Below are positions 7,711-16,915 of a stretch of DNA of 32,060 bases, in pieces. The position numbers and the translations under genes are program-made. How positions within the stretch are numbered: the stretch's first letter is position 1; each line of letters begins with the position of its first letter. The notes under the pieces were generated by a model. That model was given only the letters and a program-made list of their open reading frames with translations. It ran no database searches and was not told the DNA's origin. The stretch lies in the NCBI GenBank assembly GCA_937899265.1, contig CALBPV010000077.1, positions 1 through 32,060 of the forward strand, read 5' to 3'. This DNA comes from an uncultured Bacteroidales bacterium (lineage in GTDB: Bacteria; Bacteroidota; Bacteroidia; Bacteroidales; UBA3663).

Positions 7711-9660
7711 TTACTTGCCAGGGTAATACCAAGTGGACTCTCCACCGTAGGAAGGCGTACCGAGAGCGTTCTTGGAACCGGCTGCCTTGTCGGCCATAAT
7801 CTCACGGAACCAAGCATCACCCGACATACCGTCGTTGGTGAGCGTATAAATGGTACCGTTGACCGAAGAGGTGACCGTAGAGGTGTTCATGCGGCGGGCC
7901 ACACGGACGAGATCCTCCCAACGGTTACCCTCGTGGGCAAGTTCGTTGGCAGCTTCGTCGAGAATAATCTTCTCAACGAGATAGATGGAATCCTCCTTGG
8001 TGGTGCAGTTGGCAAGATCACCCGAAGTGGAGTGGTCGGCTTCGTAACAGTTGGCCATGCAGGAACGGCGGCGTACACCGCGTGCCTGACGCCAAGGACC
8101 ACGGCGAACAACCTTCTCATAGGGGTTGGAAGCCGCTGTAGTGTACATGCGGGCATCAAAGAAGAGAAGTGCCGAGTCGGCCTCATTGTCGCAGACACCT
8201 GTTGTGATGGGGTACATCACCTGGAAGAGGTTGGGCGTGGCGAAATTGCGGATGTTGGAGAGCGAGTCGGTGGCTCGTCCGTCGAGGTCAGTGCTCGGAT
8301 AGGAGTTGCCGTAGGTGCCCTGAATGCCCGACTGTGCAAAACGCACTGCGAAATCGGGATAACCCAAACGGTTCATACATTCGGCAAAGCGAAGGTGAAC
8401 CTTGGCCGTGCGATAGAGCCACCAGCGACCTGACTGCTGATAAGGAGTCGTAGGATCGTAGAAGTAGAGGTACTTGGCACACACCGTGTCGCCGGAAGCG
8501 CGCACCTCATAGGTCGCCGAGTCGCCGCGTGTGTCGTAAGGAGCACCGTTGGTACGGAGACGATCGGTACGATTGAAACGATAGAGGCAGTCGGTCGAAG
8601 GACGCAACTGGTAGTTACCGCCATCGGCCACTGACGCGAAGAGCTTCACGAAGGGATAGGCCGGCTCACGACCCGCAGTGAAGGGAATGGTCCAAATCCA
8701 CTCCTGAGAGAAGGCCGCACGGGTGTAGTTGACAGAGGCGGGGTCGGAGAACATCGACATCCAATTGGATGAGTAGGAATTCACGTCCCAGTACTTGTAT
8801 CGTGACAACGTGGCCTGATAGTAGCTGGCCGAGACGCTCTCGTCGAGTGACGTGGAACACTTGAATCGCTCGTAGTTGTTGATGTCGTCGAGCTGCGAGT
8901 CGGTGTCCATGATATCCTTGTAAAGCGTGGCAGCCTCGCGGAACTGGTTGTTCCACAGGTAGAGGTCGGCCAAAAGGAGTTTCTTGTTGATGAAAAAGAA
9001 TTTCATAATTACACCGTCGAGGGAGACATTGGTTCCGTCGTTGACAACAAGGGGCGACTCCTCATAGTCCTTGAGCGTGGGACAGGACTCCATGCAGCCT
9101 ATGAGAATGGGGATGAGAGCATCAAGGGTGACAGTCTGTCCCTTGGCCTGAACAGCCTCCATGTCGCCTACCGAAACAATGGGTTCGGTAAGGTAATAGA
9201 CGGGCGAGAACTGCGTGGCCAGCTGGAGGTAAGTGTAGCAGCGGATGGCCTGGATGTCGGAATAACGCTCGGCGTACTCGTCATCCTCGAGGCTGTGCTT
9301 GGCGTGCATCTTGTCGAAATTGACCAGCACGTCGTTGCACTCGTTGATGACCTTGTAGTAGGCCGTGGGATCCATATAGGGGTTGTTGGCGTCATAGACG
9401 TTGGCATCGACCTCCTGCAGGTAGTCGTTCGAGTAGTCGGTGATAGTCATGAGGTCGGCACGCACCTCACCCAGCACTATCATCTGCTCGGCGAGATCCA
9501 TGAACTCGGAATAAACGCCGAGAATGTGCTTGTCGGCATCATCGACATCTGTGTAGGTGCTGCCGTACTCAACGGCATCGTCAATATCGGAGTCGATGCA
9601 GGCAGAAAGGCCGAGAACCGAAGCGGCGGCGAAAACGGAAAGATATTTTATCTTGTTCAT
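7711..9660 (-). CDS. SusD/RagB-family surface lipoprotein (SusD-2)
   Basis: Expected to be the hinged lid that captures ligand over its SusC partner on the cell surface. The 649-aa product starts MNKIKYLSVFAAASVLGLSAC; the lipobox Cys is followed by IDSDIDD, an acidic run typical of surface-exported lipoproteins. Helix-rich SusD features include YADIQAIRCYTYLQLA-like TPR helices (about residues 135-150) and the C-terminal EGNRWEDLVRVARRM. It is longer than the usual 500-600 aa. A cysteine cluster (SCMANCYEA, then NC 13 residues later) is unusual for the family. An in-frame ATG 12 bp upstream (9672) is less likely because the signal peptide fits the inner start. It follows SusC-2 by 21 bp and is the last gene of the operon. 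Confidence 0.9.
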   Translation of the reverse strand: MNKIKYLSVFAAASVLGLSACIDSDIDDAVEYGSTYTDVDDADKHILGVYSEFMDLAEQMIVLGEVRADLMTITDYSNDYLQEVDANVYDANNPYMDPTAYYKVINECNDVLVNFDKMHAKHSLEDDEYAERYSDIQAIRCYTYLQLATQFSPVYYLTEPIVSVGDMEAVQAKGQTVTLDALIPILIGCMESCPTLKDYEESPLVVNDGTNVSLDGVIMKFFFINKKLLLADLYLWNNQFREAATLYKDIMDTDSQLDDINNYERFKCSTSLDESVSASYYQATLSRYKYWDVNSYSSNWMSMFSDPASVNYTRAAFSQEWIWTIPFTAGREPAYPFVKLFASVADGGNYQLRPSTDCLYRFNRTDRLRTNGAPYDTRGDSATYEVRASGDTVCAKYLYFYDPTTPYQQSGRWWLYRTAKVHLRFAECMNRLGYPDFAVRFAQSGIQGTYGNSYPSTDLDGRATDSLSNIRNFATPNLFQVMYPITTGVCDNEADSALLFFDARMYTTAASNPYEKVVRRGPWRQARGVRRRSCMANCYEADHSTSGDLANCTTKEDSIYLVEKIILDEAANELAHEGNRWEDLVRVARRMNTSTVTSSVNGTIYTLTNDGMSGDAWFREIMADKAAGSKNALGTPSYGGESTWYYPGK

Positions 9661-9681
9661 AAACATTAACATGATTAAGCG

Positions 9682-12600
9682 TTAGAGACCGAGTTTGACA
9701 CCGACATAGAACGTACGCTGTGTAGGCGTTGTGAAGGCATCGACACCGGTGTAGAGGGGATTGTTGGACGACGAGCAGATAATCTCGGGGTCGTAGCCCT
9801 TGTAGTCGGTGAGTGTAAAGACATTCTCGCAGGTACCATAGACGGTGAGACCCGTGATGAAGCTCGACTTGATGGGGATGTCGTAGGCGATGGAGGCAGT
9901 CTTCATCTTGAAGTAGGAGCCGTCCTCAATCCAGCGGTCGGAGAATCGGCTGTTGCCATGGGGATCGCCGTAGGAAGCGCGAGGCATATCGGTAACATCA
10001 CCCTCGGTGCGCCAACGGTTGAGAACCGCCTTGGTCTGGTTGAGGTAGGCCGACTCGGACTCGAGCACCGAGCGTGTGTAGTTGTAGATATCATTGCCTA
10101 CGGAGAAGCCGAATTCGGCCGTGACGGTGAACCCGTAAAACTTCATGACGGAACTGATGCCGCCAAAGAAATCCGGGTTGGGGTCGCCAATCTTCACTCG
10201 GTCGAGGTCGTCAATGAGGTGATCGCCGTTTTGGTCCAAGAAGCGCACGTCACCGGCCTGGAATGCCTCGCGGAGGGCACCGTTCATGGTGTAGAGACCA
10301 TCGGCTACTGCATCGGTCGATGTAGAATAGACACCGTTGGTCTTGAAGCCGTAGAAGATGCCGAGGGACTCGCCTTCGGTGGTGAGCACCTGTCCATTGC
10401 CAATCGTGGTGGTGAGGTCGCCGGTCGAGAGCTTCTTGACGGTATTGTGGTTGTGAGCCACCGTGAGGTTCATATCCCAGGTGAAATGTTTTGTCGCTGC
10501 AAGGCGTCCGCCTACAGAAACCTCGACACCCTGATTCTGCATCTCACCGCCGTTGCCAACGTAGGAGGCAAAGCCCGAGAATCGGGACGGAAGGGCGTAG
10601 AGAAGCATGTCCTTGGTACGGTTGAGATAGTAATCGACGCTGATATTGAGACGCTCTCCCACGAGACCCATGTCGATACCGGCATTGAACTTACGAACAC
10701 GCTCTGGCTTGAGATCCTCGTTCATCAGGTTGCCGCGTACAAGGCCGTTGGAAGTTAGGAACTGCTTCGAGAGATAATAGCGGCGCGAGGTGTAGTTGCC
10801 GAGGTCATCGTTGCCTGACTCCGACCAAGAGGCACGGAGCTTCAGCAAGTTGAAGGCATCGATGTCCATCCAATTCTCATCGGAGAGGAGCCATGCAGCG
10901 CTCACACCCGGATAGAGTTGGAAGGTGGACACGTTGTCGCCGTAGCGCGACGAGGCATCGGACGAAAGAACGGCCGAAAGGAAATAGCGGTTCTTCCAGG
11001 AGTAATCGACATTGCCATAGAAAGACAGCCAATTGGACGTACCTATGGCACCGCCGTTCTGGTAGAGGTCGGCGTTACCGGACGAAATGGTCTGGTAGTA
11101 GTTGGATGCCGAGTTGTAGCCGCGACCGAAGTCATCCTCGGTCATGTGGTGCCGATAGCGGAAGCCGAGGGTGGCATCGAGGGTGTGGTTGCCTTTCTTC
11201 AAAAGGTAGTTCAATGTCGTCTCGTCGAAGATGGTGAAGAGACGCTCCACGCGGTGCATCTGTTCGTTGGCGATTTCGGCGAGCGGCAGTGTGCCGTAAG
11301 GAATGCCTGTCGTAGGATAGAATATCTCCTCACGTTCTTTGGCAAAATCTATACCGAAAGTAGTGGCCAGTTTGAGCCCCTTATAGAGGTCGGCCTCAAT
11401 CTTGTAGGAACCGATGAAACGATAGAACGAGTTGAGCGACTTAAGGTCGGATACTACCACCGCAGGATTGGCATTGCCCATGGCATCGTAGTCTTCGAAG
11501 GCCGTCGAAGCAATGTTCTGGGGAGAAATGGACTTGACCGCCGTGAAGGGAGCCTTGACGAGAGCCGTGTAGATGGGGTTGACCACAGATGCCGAACCCT
11601 GGTTGGCTATGTTCTTCTCGCCATAGACGAACTGCATGTTGGTCTGGAAGCGGATGGACTTGGTGAAGTTGATGGCCGCGTTCAGACGTGCGTTGAAGCG
11701 CGTATAGTCCGTTCCCTTGACGAGACCATCCTTTTTGGCAAAACCTACGGAGACACCATAGACAGCTGTCTCGTCCCCGCCGGAGACGGCGAGGGAATAC
11801 TGCTGTTTGAAAGCCTTCTGGAAAATCTCATCCTGCCAGTCGGTGCTCTGGTTGTACTTCCAGTAGTTCTCGTTCTGGTAAGTTCCGTTGGGGAGCAACA
11901 CGGGCGGGTTGGCGTTCACCCAGTCGAGAGCCGTGATTTGCTTGGAGGTAAGACCCGAAGTCTGTGCCACGTCCTGAAGGTAGCGCTTGGAATCGGCGGC
12001 ATTAAGCAGGGGGAGGTTCTTAGGCTGCATGCTCATGCCGGCGAGAGCCGTGATATCAACCTTCGTCTTTTGGTCGGTGACGCGGCGCGTCTGAATCAGA
12101 ATGGCACCATTGGCGCCCTTGGCACCGTAAATGGAAGTTGCGTCCTTGAGGACAGTCACCTGGTCGATATCCTTCACGTCAATGGCCCCAAGGGGGGTCG
12201 AAATCTGGCCTTCGATGAGGGAGGTTCCGAACTCGGCGTTCTCGATAATCATACCGTCGATGATGAGCAAAGGCTGGTTGGACGCATAGATGGAGTTAAA
12301 ACCGCGCAGGTACATGTTGGAACCTGTAGCGTCTGCACCGTCACGCTGGAGGACGTTGAGACCGGCCACCTTGCCCTGAAGTAATTGTTCGGGGGTTCCC
12401 TTGACAGAGAGGGCATTGTCTTCGGAAACAACAGAAAGGGCGGAGGTGAGATAAGTCTTCTCCTTCATGCCGAGAGGAGTAAGCACCATACGGTTGGTCA
12501 TCGTGGTGTAGCCGGCAGGCTGAAGACGGATGGTTATCTCTTCGCGGGAACGGAGAGAAACAATCACACCGGAAACCTGAGGACCTTCAACACGGAGCTG

Positions 12601-12852
12601 GCATTCTTTCGATTCGGGCACCTTGAGAGAGAAGGAGCCGTCGTCGTCGGTCATTGTCGAGTAGGGCTTACCAACCACCGATACCGAAACACCGGGGAGG
12701 CCGGCATCGTTGAGGTCAGAAATGACTTTGCCCGTGATAATAGCTGTGGGTTCGCCCTCAAGGGCAGCCTTACGCTGAGGAGCCTCCTGAGCGAAAGCGG
12801 CAGACAGACTGCATACAGCAGCCATCAGAAATAGAAAAATCGTTTTTTTCAT
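9682..12852 (-). CDS. SusC/RagA-family TonB-dependent outer-membrane transporter (SusC-2)
   Basis: A 1056-aa outer-membrane importer driven by TonB, expected to pair with SusD-2. Residues 1-21 are a signal peptide (AAFA|QEA). Residues 38-110 are a carboxypeptidase-regulatory-like beta domain (GKVISDLNDAGLPGVSVSV), about 130-255 the plug (LLIIDGMIIENAEF, then DATSIYGAKGANGAILIQTR), and the rest a 22-strand-type barrel ending RTFYVGVKLGL. There is no STN domain, so direct signalling through an anti-sigma factor is not expected. The region where a TonB box is usual reads NRMVLTPLGMKEK, a weak match. It follows FAS1-C by 23 bp. The substrate is unknown. Confidence 0.95.
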   Translation of the reverse strand: MKKTIFLFLMAAVCSLSAAFAQEAPQRKAALEGEPTAIITGKVISDLNDAGLPGVSVSVVGKPYSTMTDDDGSFSLKVPESKECQLRVEGPQVSGVIVSLRSREEITIRLQPAGYTTMTNRMVLTPLGMKEKTYLTSALSVVSEDNALSVKGTPEQLLQGKVAGLNVLQRDGADATGSNMYLRGFNSIYASNQPLLIIDGMIIENAEFGTSLIEGQISTPLGAIDVKDIDQVTVLKDATSIYGAKGANGAILIQTRRVTDQKTKVDITALAGMSMQPKNLPLLNAADSKRYLQDVAQTSGLTSKQITALDWVNANPPVLLPNGTYQNENYWKYNQSTDWQDEIFQKAFKQQYSLAVSGGDETAVYGVSVGFAKKDGLVKGTDYTRFNARLNAAINFTKSIRFQTNMQFVYGEKNIANQGSASVVNPIYTALVKAPFTAVKSISPQNIASTAFEDYDAMGNANPAVVVSDLKSLNSFYRFIGSYKIEADLYKGLKLATTFGIDFAKEREEIFYPTTGIPYGTLPLAEIANEQMHRVERLFTIFDETTLNYLLKKGNHTLDATLGFRYRHHMTEDDFGRGYNSASNYYQTISSGNADLYQNGGAIGTSNWLSFYGNVDYSWKNRYFLSAVLSSDASSRYGDNVSTFQLYPGVSAAWLLSDENWMDIDAFNLLKLRASWSESGNDDLGNYTSRRYYLSKQFLTSNGLVRGNLMNEDLKPERVRKFNAGIDMGLVGERLNISVDYYLNRTKDMLLYALPSRFSGFASYVGNGGEMQNQGVEVSVGGRLAATKHFTWDMNLTVAHNHNTVKKLSTGDLTTTIGNGQVLTTEGESLGIFYGFKTNGVYSTSTDAVADGLYTMNGALREAFQAGDVRFLDQNGDHLIDDLDRVKIGDPNPDFFGGISSVMKFYGFTVTAEFGFSVGNDIYNYTRSVLESESAYLNQTKAVLNRWRTEGDVTDMPRASYGDPHGNSRFSDRWIEDGSYFKMKTASIAYDIPIKSSFITGLTVYGTCENVFTLTDYKGYDPEIICSSSNNPLYTGVDAFTTPTQRTFYVGVKLGL

Positions 12853-12875
12853 AATTCTATATGCTTAATTGAGGG

Positions 12876-14885
12876 TTATTCGTCAATCTGGGGAACGAAA
12901 TGAATATAGTCGAGAAGGATACATCCGTGAGGCTGTCGGCTGTTGGATGAACCGGACGTGTTGTTGTTGAGGTTGAAGGGCGCATTGGTCACGAAGACTG
13001 TAGCCTCGCCGGCATATCCGTTGAGGAAGATGTCGTTGGGAATGAGGATGGGGTTGCCCGTGTTGGCGTTGTAGCGCTCCTGCTCGTTGGTGAGCACTCC
13101 CACGATACCTGTATAGTAGGCCGTACCATCTCCCACGACAGTGACACCGGGCACAGCCGTCTGACACCATATCATAGGCGACTCATAGTCGTAATCATCG
13201 ACGGCGAATCCGGCGTTGATGCCGAGACGTGCAAAATGTGAAGCGGTGTTGATGGCCGTGTAGTCTCGGCGACCGGCTGCGTTGGTCGTTATGGCAGCCG
13301 GATCGTAGGGTGCCATACAGCGGTAGTTCTTATACGTACCGGAGAAAGGATTGTTGGGATAGCAGTTGAGCACAAAACCGCCCGCAGTGGCAGAGTTGTT
13401 GAACTCCAACGGATAGTCGCCAGGCTGCGAAATGTACATCTTCTGAACGTGACGCAGCACACCGCCTATGGGGTAGTTGGGATTCACGCGGAAGGAATCG
13501 ATGGCGAGTACCGAATCTTTCCACTGGGCATAGTCAAGAGCCAGGGTATCGGGATTGTAATGGTTGGCAAGGTCATCGACGCTACGCATATAAATCTTGT
13601 ACTTGCAGGCGAAGAGATTGGCTTTGAGTCCTATGTAGGAACCGCCGGCCGAGAAATTCACCTGAGTCGTGGAGATGGGGAGCACCTCCGACTGGGACTT
13701 CAGTACAATGGAATCATTGAGCACGGTGTCACCCTCAGCTATCACAGTACCGGCGGGGATGAGCTGGTAGTATCGTACGAGGGTGTCGGCACCCGTCACA
13801 ACGACATCGTAACCGCCGCGGGCATGTATGTTGACACGGGTGTGGGTGTAGGTCTCGTTGGTGACGTAGTAGTCTTCAGCCTCTATGTAAACATCCTTCA
13901 CCTTATTGTCCTTGATTTTAATGCCTACAGACGAAGCCACTTGAATGTTTCCGTTGGCTGCAGAAATCACTTTCTCGATTTTGGCCGTATCCATCGTGAG
14001 TACGATGCCTCCTGTGGAAACGTAATCGGAACCCTGCTGTGCGTCATGCAGATAGCAAACCAAATCCTTGCAGAGCTCGAACTTGGAGACATAATCCGTA
14101 GCAGCCGAGTCAATTTTGCTGACCTGAGCCATTGGATCGCGGTTCACTCCGCTGTGCTGGCGGAGGTAAGGCCAATACTTGGCAACAAGGGCATCGAAAG
14201 TATTGTCTTCGAGGAGAACGAGAGAAACAAGCGAGTCGTTGTCGTTGAGGGGCACGTAGTCGAAGAGAGGATTGTAATACTTCATCACGGTATCATAGAC
14301 GATGTTGTTGTTCTCGTCAATGCCAACCTGCTGAGAGAGCTCCATATCCATTACGGAATCGCCGAGCGATATGATGAAGTCGGCCATCTTATAGCTTCCG
14401 CGCAAACTGAGCAAGTGCTCATAGATGTTGGGCGTTTCGGCATAGCCATAAGTGGCGAAGCGAAGCACACCGTTGCGGCAGATGATTTCCTCCTGATTGA
14501 GATGCAAAGAATCGAGAACAATCATCTTGTTGTTCATCATCGTGAGGTAAACCAGCTGGCTCAGTTCGGCCTTGTTGTACTCGAGGAGCGCAATGTGGGA
14601 TGCGGGCACTGTCGAGAGCAATGAGTCGGGAATGTTGGCTATCGCAGTATTGACGGGAGCCAACACCGTGTAGGTTCCGGAGGAAGCGAGGAGCTGGTCG
14701 TAGCCGTTGCTCTTGAGAACACCGGCAAACGAAGAGAGCTCTGAGCGCGTCGAAATGACATCCCATAGGGTCAGTGAACGTGAACCCGAGACATCCTCAT
14801 CGTCCCAAGTGTCCTGGCAGCCGCAGAATGTAAGAGCGACTGCAAGGGACATGAGCATTAAGAATTTTCTTCTGATATTATTCAT
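12876..14885 (-). CDS. Fasciclin (FAS1)-domain lipoprotein with a possible CBM6-like C-terminal region (FAS1-C)
   Basis: A 669-aa lipoprotein: signal MNNIRRKFLMLMSLAVALTF, lipobox ending at C23, then QDTWDDED, an acidic run fitting surface display. A first FAS1-like domain lies at about 38-148 (GTYTVLAPVNTAIANI is the conserved H1 motif), followed by a more divergent second one at about 155-320. From about 330 a different, beta-rich region starts VYIEAEDYYV, resembling the opening of CBM6/CBM35 carbohydrate-binding modules, and the protein ends ILLDYIHFVP, resembling their last strand. That region (about 340 aa) is too long for one module. It lies between FAS1-B (29 bp upstream) and SusC-2 (23 bp downstream), suggesting an accessory ligand binder for that importer. 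The ligand class is inference. Confidence 0.8.
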   Translation of the reverse strand: MNNIRRKFLMLMSLAVALTFCGCQDTWDDEDVSGSRSLTLWDVISTRSELSSFAGVLKSNGYDQLLASSGTYTVLAPVNTAIANIPDSLLSTVPASHIALLEYNKAELSQLVYLTMMNNKMIVLDSLHLNQEEIICRNGVLRFATYGYAETPNIYEHLLSLRGSYKMADFIISLGDSVMDMELSQQVGIDENNNIVYDTVMKYYNPLFDYVPLNDNDSLVSLVLLEDNTFDALVAKYWPYLRQHSGVNRDPMAQVSKIDSAATDYVSKFELCKDLVCYLHDAQQGSDYVSTGGIVLTMDTAKIEKVISAANGNIQVASSVGIKIKDNKVKDVYIEAEDYYVTNETYTHTRVNIHARGGYDVVVTGADTLVRYYQLIPAGTVIAEGDTVLNDSIVLKSQSEVLPISTTQVNFSAGGSYIGLKANLFACKYKIYMRSVDDLANHYNPDTLALDYAQWKDSVLAIDSFRVNPNYPIGGVLRHVQKMYISQPGDYPLEFNNSATAGGFVLNCYPNNPFSGTYKNYRCMAPYDPAAITTNAAGRRDYTAINTASHFARLGINAGFAVDDYDYESPMIWCQTAVPGVTVVGDGTAYYTGIVGVLTNEQERYNANTGNPILIPNDIFLNGYAGEATVFVTNAPFNLNNNTSGSSNSRQPHGCILLDYIHFVPQIDE

Positions 14886-14914
14886 AGCTATCTTATATTA
14901 TTCAATAGAAAGGT

Positions 14915-16894
14915 TCATTCTTCAGTGAACAGAGAAGCATCGTGGTTGGGGCACCAGGTGTAGGGACACATACCGGGCTCGAGCTTGCCGCCGACAACCT
15001 GACACTGATTGGGGAAAACGTGGGTACGCTCCTCGGACGAGGATCCGCCGCAAAGGTCGTAATAGACATCCTTGTTGGCGACGAGGTTGCCATCGGCATC
15101 GTAGTACATCTTATATACACGGGCATCGTTGCCGTCGGTGGCTACACGCGGATTCACCTGGTCGAGATCGACGGGGATGAAATAGAACATGTCGTAGGAC
15201 ACCTGTGCCGAGTTGGCATCATCGGGTACGAGGCGTATATGGTGTGCACCGTCGGAAAGCACATCGATAGTGCCAAGACAGCAGGCTGTGATGACGGAAT
15301 TGAAGATATAGGCCGAAGCTGCGTAAGTGCCCTTGGCTGCATACTGTTGATCCTTGTCGGGACCGCCGTCTCCGGGACCATAGGCGGCGAGGGTATGGGT
15401 ACCGAACACCTGATCCTCCTGTCCGTCCTGCTTGAAGACCATGTGCATGAAGCCCAGGTTCTCCTTGCCCTCACGACGATAGCGCACCCATACTTTGTAC
15501 TTGCCCTGCACGAGGGTGGGTGTCACAAATTCCAGATAGGTGATGACAGTTGTGCCAAGACGGAAGCGAAGGTGGTCGCCATAGACGCGCTCATCCTTGG
15601 CATCGAAATTCAGCACACCAAGCGTGGGTTCATAGCCGCAGTAGTACTCGATGTTGGGCGAGTTCTTGCCGGCCCACGTCATCATCGAGAGGTCGGTAGG
15701 CACGTAGCCGGTCTCGTCTTCGACATTGGAAGTGTAGAACCACTGGTCGGTGCCTGCCTTGCGGAAGCCGGAGAGCGCACGGATTTCGGGCTGGTCGGCG
15801 AAGTCCCAGTTGATACGGGTAGCAGCACGTTCGATGATATGGAGCTCACCCTCGATGGTCTGGATGACACCGTCGGCGCAGATGAAGTCGGTGAGTGCAG
15901 CGTCTTGGTTGACGAGAATACCGTCTTCGCCGTAAACCTCGAAGCGGTTGAGGTAGATGTGAGCCTCATCGACAACGGTTGTAGTGACAACCTTGCCAAG
16001 AGAGGTGCAGGTATTGAGCGAACCCGAGAGGTCGGTTTTGAAATAACGTCCGGCAACGAGGTGATAGCCCACCCAGTTGGCGAGAAGCTGTTCCTCGGAG
16101 TAGCCCTTGATGTTGACCTTTTCATCGGAAAGGGCAGCCTTCACGGCCTCAAGCGTAGTGAGTTTCTCGGCCTCCATCACGGAGTCGGGCTGAGCCAGCA
16201 AGGTCAGGTAATGCTGATCCTCAATGAGGGGCAATACGAGCTCTGCATAGCGGGGCTCTGACAGAATCTCCTTCATGATACCCGTCATAATGGAGTATCC
16301 TGAGGCATAATCTTCGATGTTGTTGAACACATCCATCACCGTATATTTGGGACGGGCGAGGAAGCCGTCAATCACATGGAGAATACCGTTGCCGGTGTGC
16401 ACGTCTGGTGTCACCACGTCAAAACCGTTCACAGAGTAAGAATTGAGCATCGTCTGTGAATTGTAGGTGTAGGCCGAGACGAGGTAATCCTGCTCCATGT
16501 TAGGCGACTTGATACGGGAGTTCACGAGGTCGTAGGTATGTATCGTGTCTGTGAGCATGTGGTACTTGACGATGGCGCGACAGGAGTCTGCAGAGAGAGC
16601 GGAAATCTTGCTCTTGGCATCGGACTCGTTCGTAGCACCGAAATAGGCTATCACCGCCTCGTCCATGGGGGCGAAGAGTGTGTAGGTTCCGTAGGCGTGA
16701 ACCATGCCGATGAGGTCGGCCTGCTCGATAATCTGATAGAACAGATTGAGCGAGTCGCTTTTGGCGATGTACTCGTCAAGTTGGGGCTCGGAGTTGGCAG
16801 TCCAGTCGCCATACTCTTGTTCCTGGCAGGAAGAGAAGCCCGCGAAAAGAGCGAAAGCCAGTAGCAGGGAACGGAAAATATTGTTGGTCTTCAT
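14915..16894 (-). CDS. Two-domain fasciclin (FAS1) lipoprotein with a beta-rich C-terminal region (FAS1-B)
   Basis: A 659-aa lipoprotein: signal with lipobox GFSSC (C23), then QEQEYGD. FAS1 domain 1 is at about 45-180, with H1 GTYTLFAPMDEAVIAYF and H2 NGILHVIDGFL, both close to consensus. FAS1 domain 2 is at about 185-355, with YHLVAG and ADGVIQTIEGELHII. Residues 360-659 form a separate Tyr/Gly-rich domain containing KYKVWVRYRREG and ending in HHIRLVPDD followed by MFYFIPVD, a jelly-roll-like pattern comparable to the C-terminus of FAS1-C. No type IX C-terminal sorting domain is visible. It lies 21 bp after SusD-1 and opens the second (FAS1)n-SusC-SusD module. The role in ligand binding or adhesion is inference. 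Confidence 0.85.
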   Translation of the reverse strand: MKTNNIFRSLLLAFALFAGFSSCQEQEYGDWTANSEPQLDEYIAKSDSLNLFYQIIEQADLIGMVHAYGTYTLFAPMDEAVIAYFGATNESDAKSKISALSADSCRAIVKYHMLTDTIHTYDLVNSRIKSPNMEQDYLVSAYTYNSQTMLNSYSVNGFDVVTPDVHTGNGILHVIDGFLARPKYTVMDVFNNIEDYASGYSIMTGIMKEILSEPRYAELVLPLIEDQHYLTLLAQPDSVMEAEKLTTLEAVKAALSDEKVNIKGYSEEQLLANWVGYHLVAGRYFKTDLSGSLNTCTSLGKVVTTTVVDEAHIYLNRFEVYGEDGILVNQDAALTDFICADGVIQTIEGELHIIERAATRINWDFADQPEIRALSGFRKAGTDQWFYTSNVEDETGYVPTDLSMMTWAGKNSPNIEYYCGYEPTLGVLNFDAKDERVYGDHLRFRLGTTVITYLEFVTPTLVQGKYKVWVRYRREGKENLGFMHMVFKQDGQEDQVFGTHTLAAYGPGDGGPDKDQQYAAKGTYAASAYIFNSVITACCLGTIDVLSDGAHHIRLVPDDANSAQVSYDMFYFIPVDLDQVNPRVATDGNDARVYKMYYDADGNLVANKDVYYDLCGGSSSEERTHVFPNQCQVVGGKLEPGMCPYTWCPNHDASLFTEE

Positions 16895-16915
16895 TGTTTC
16901 AATGTTTTATTTGGG

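Noticed and set aside
10918..16261. Long plus-strand open frames antisense to SusC-2, FAS1-C and FAS1-B (up to 488 codons)
   Set aside because: They overlap fully with recognisable proteins, are rich in Val, Gly and His as expected from antisense translation, and have no promoter or family features.
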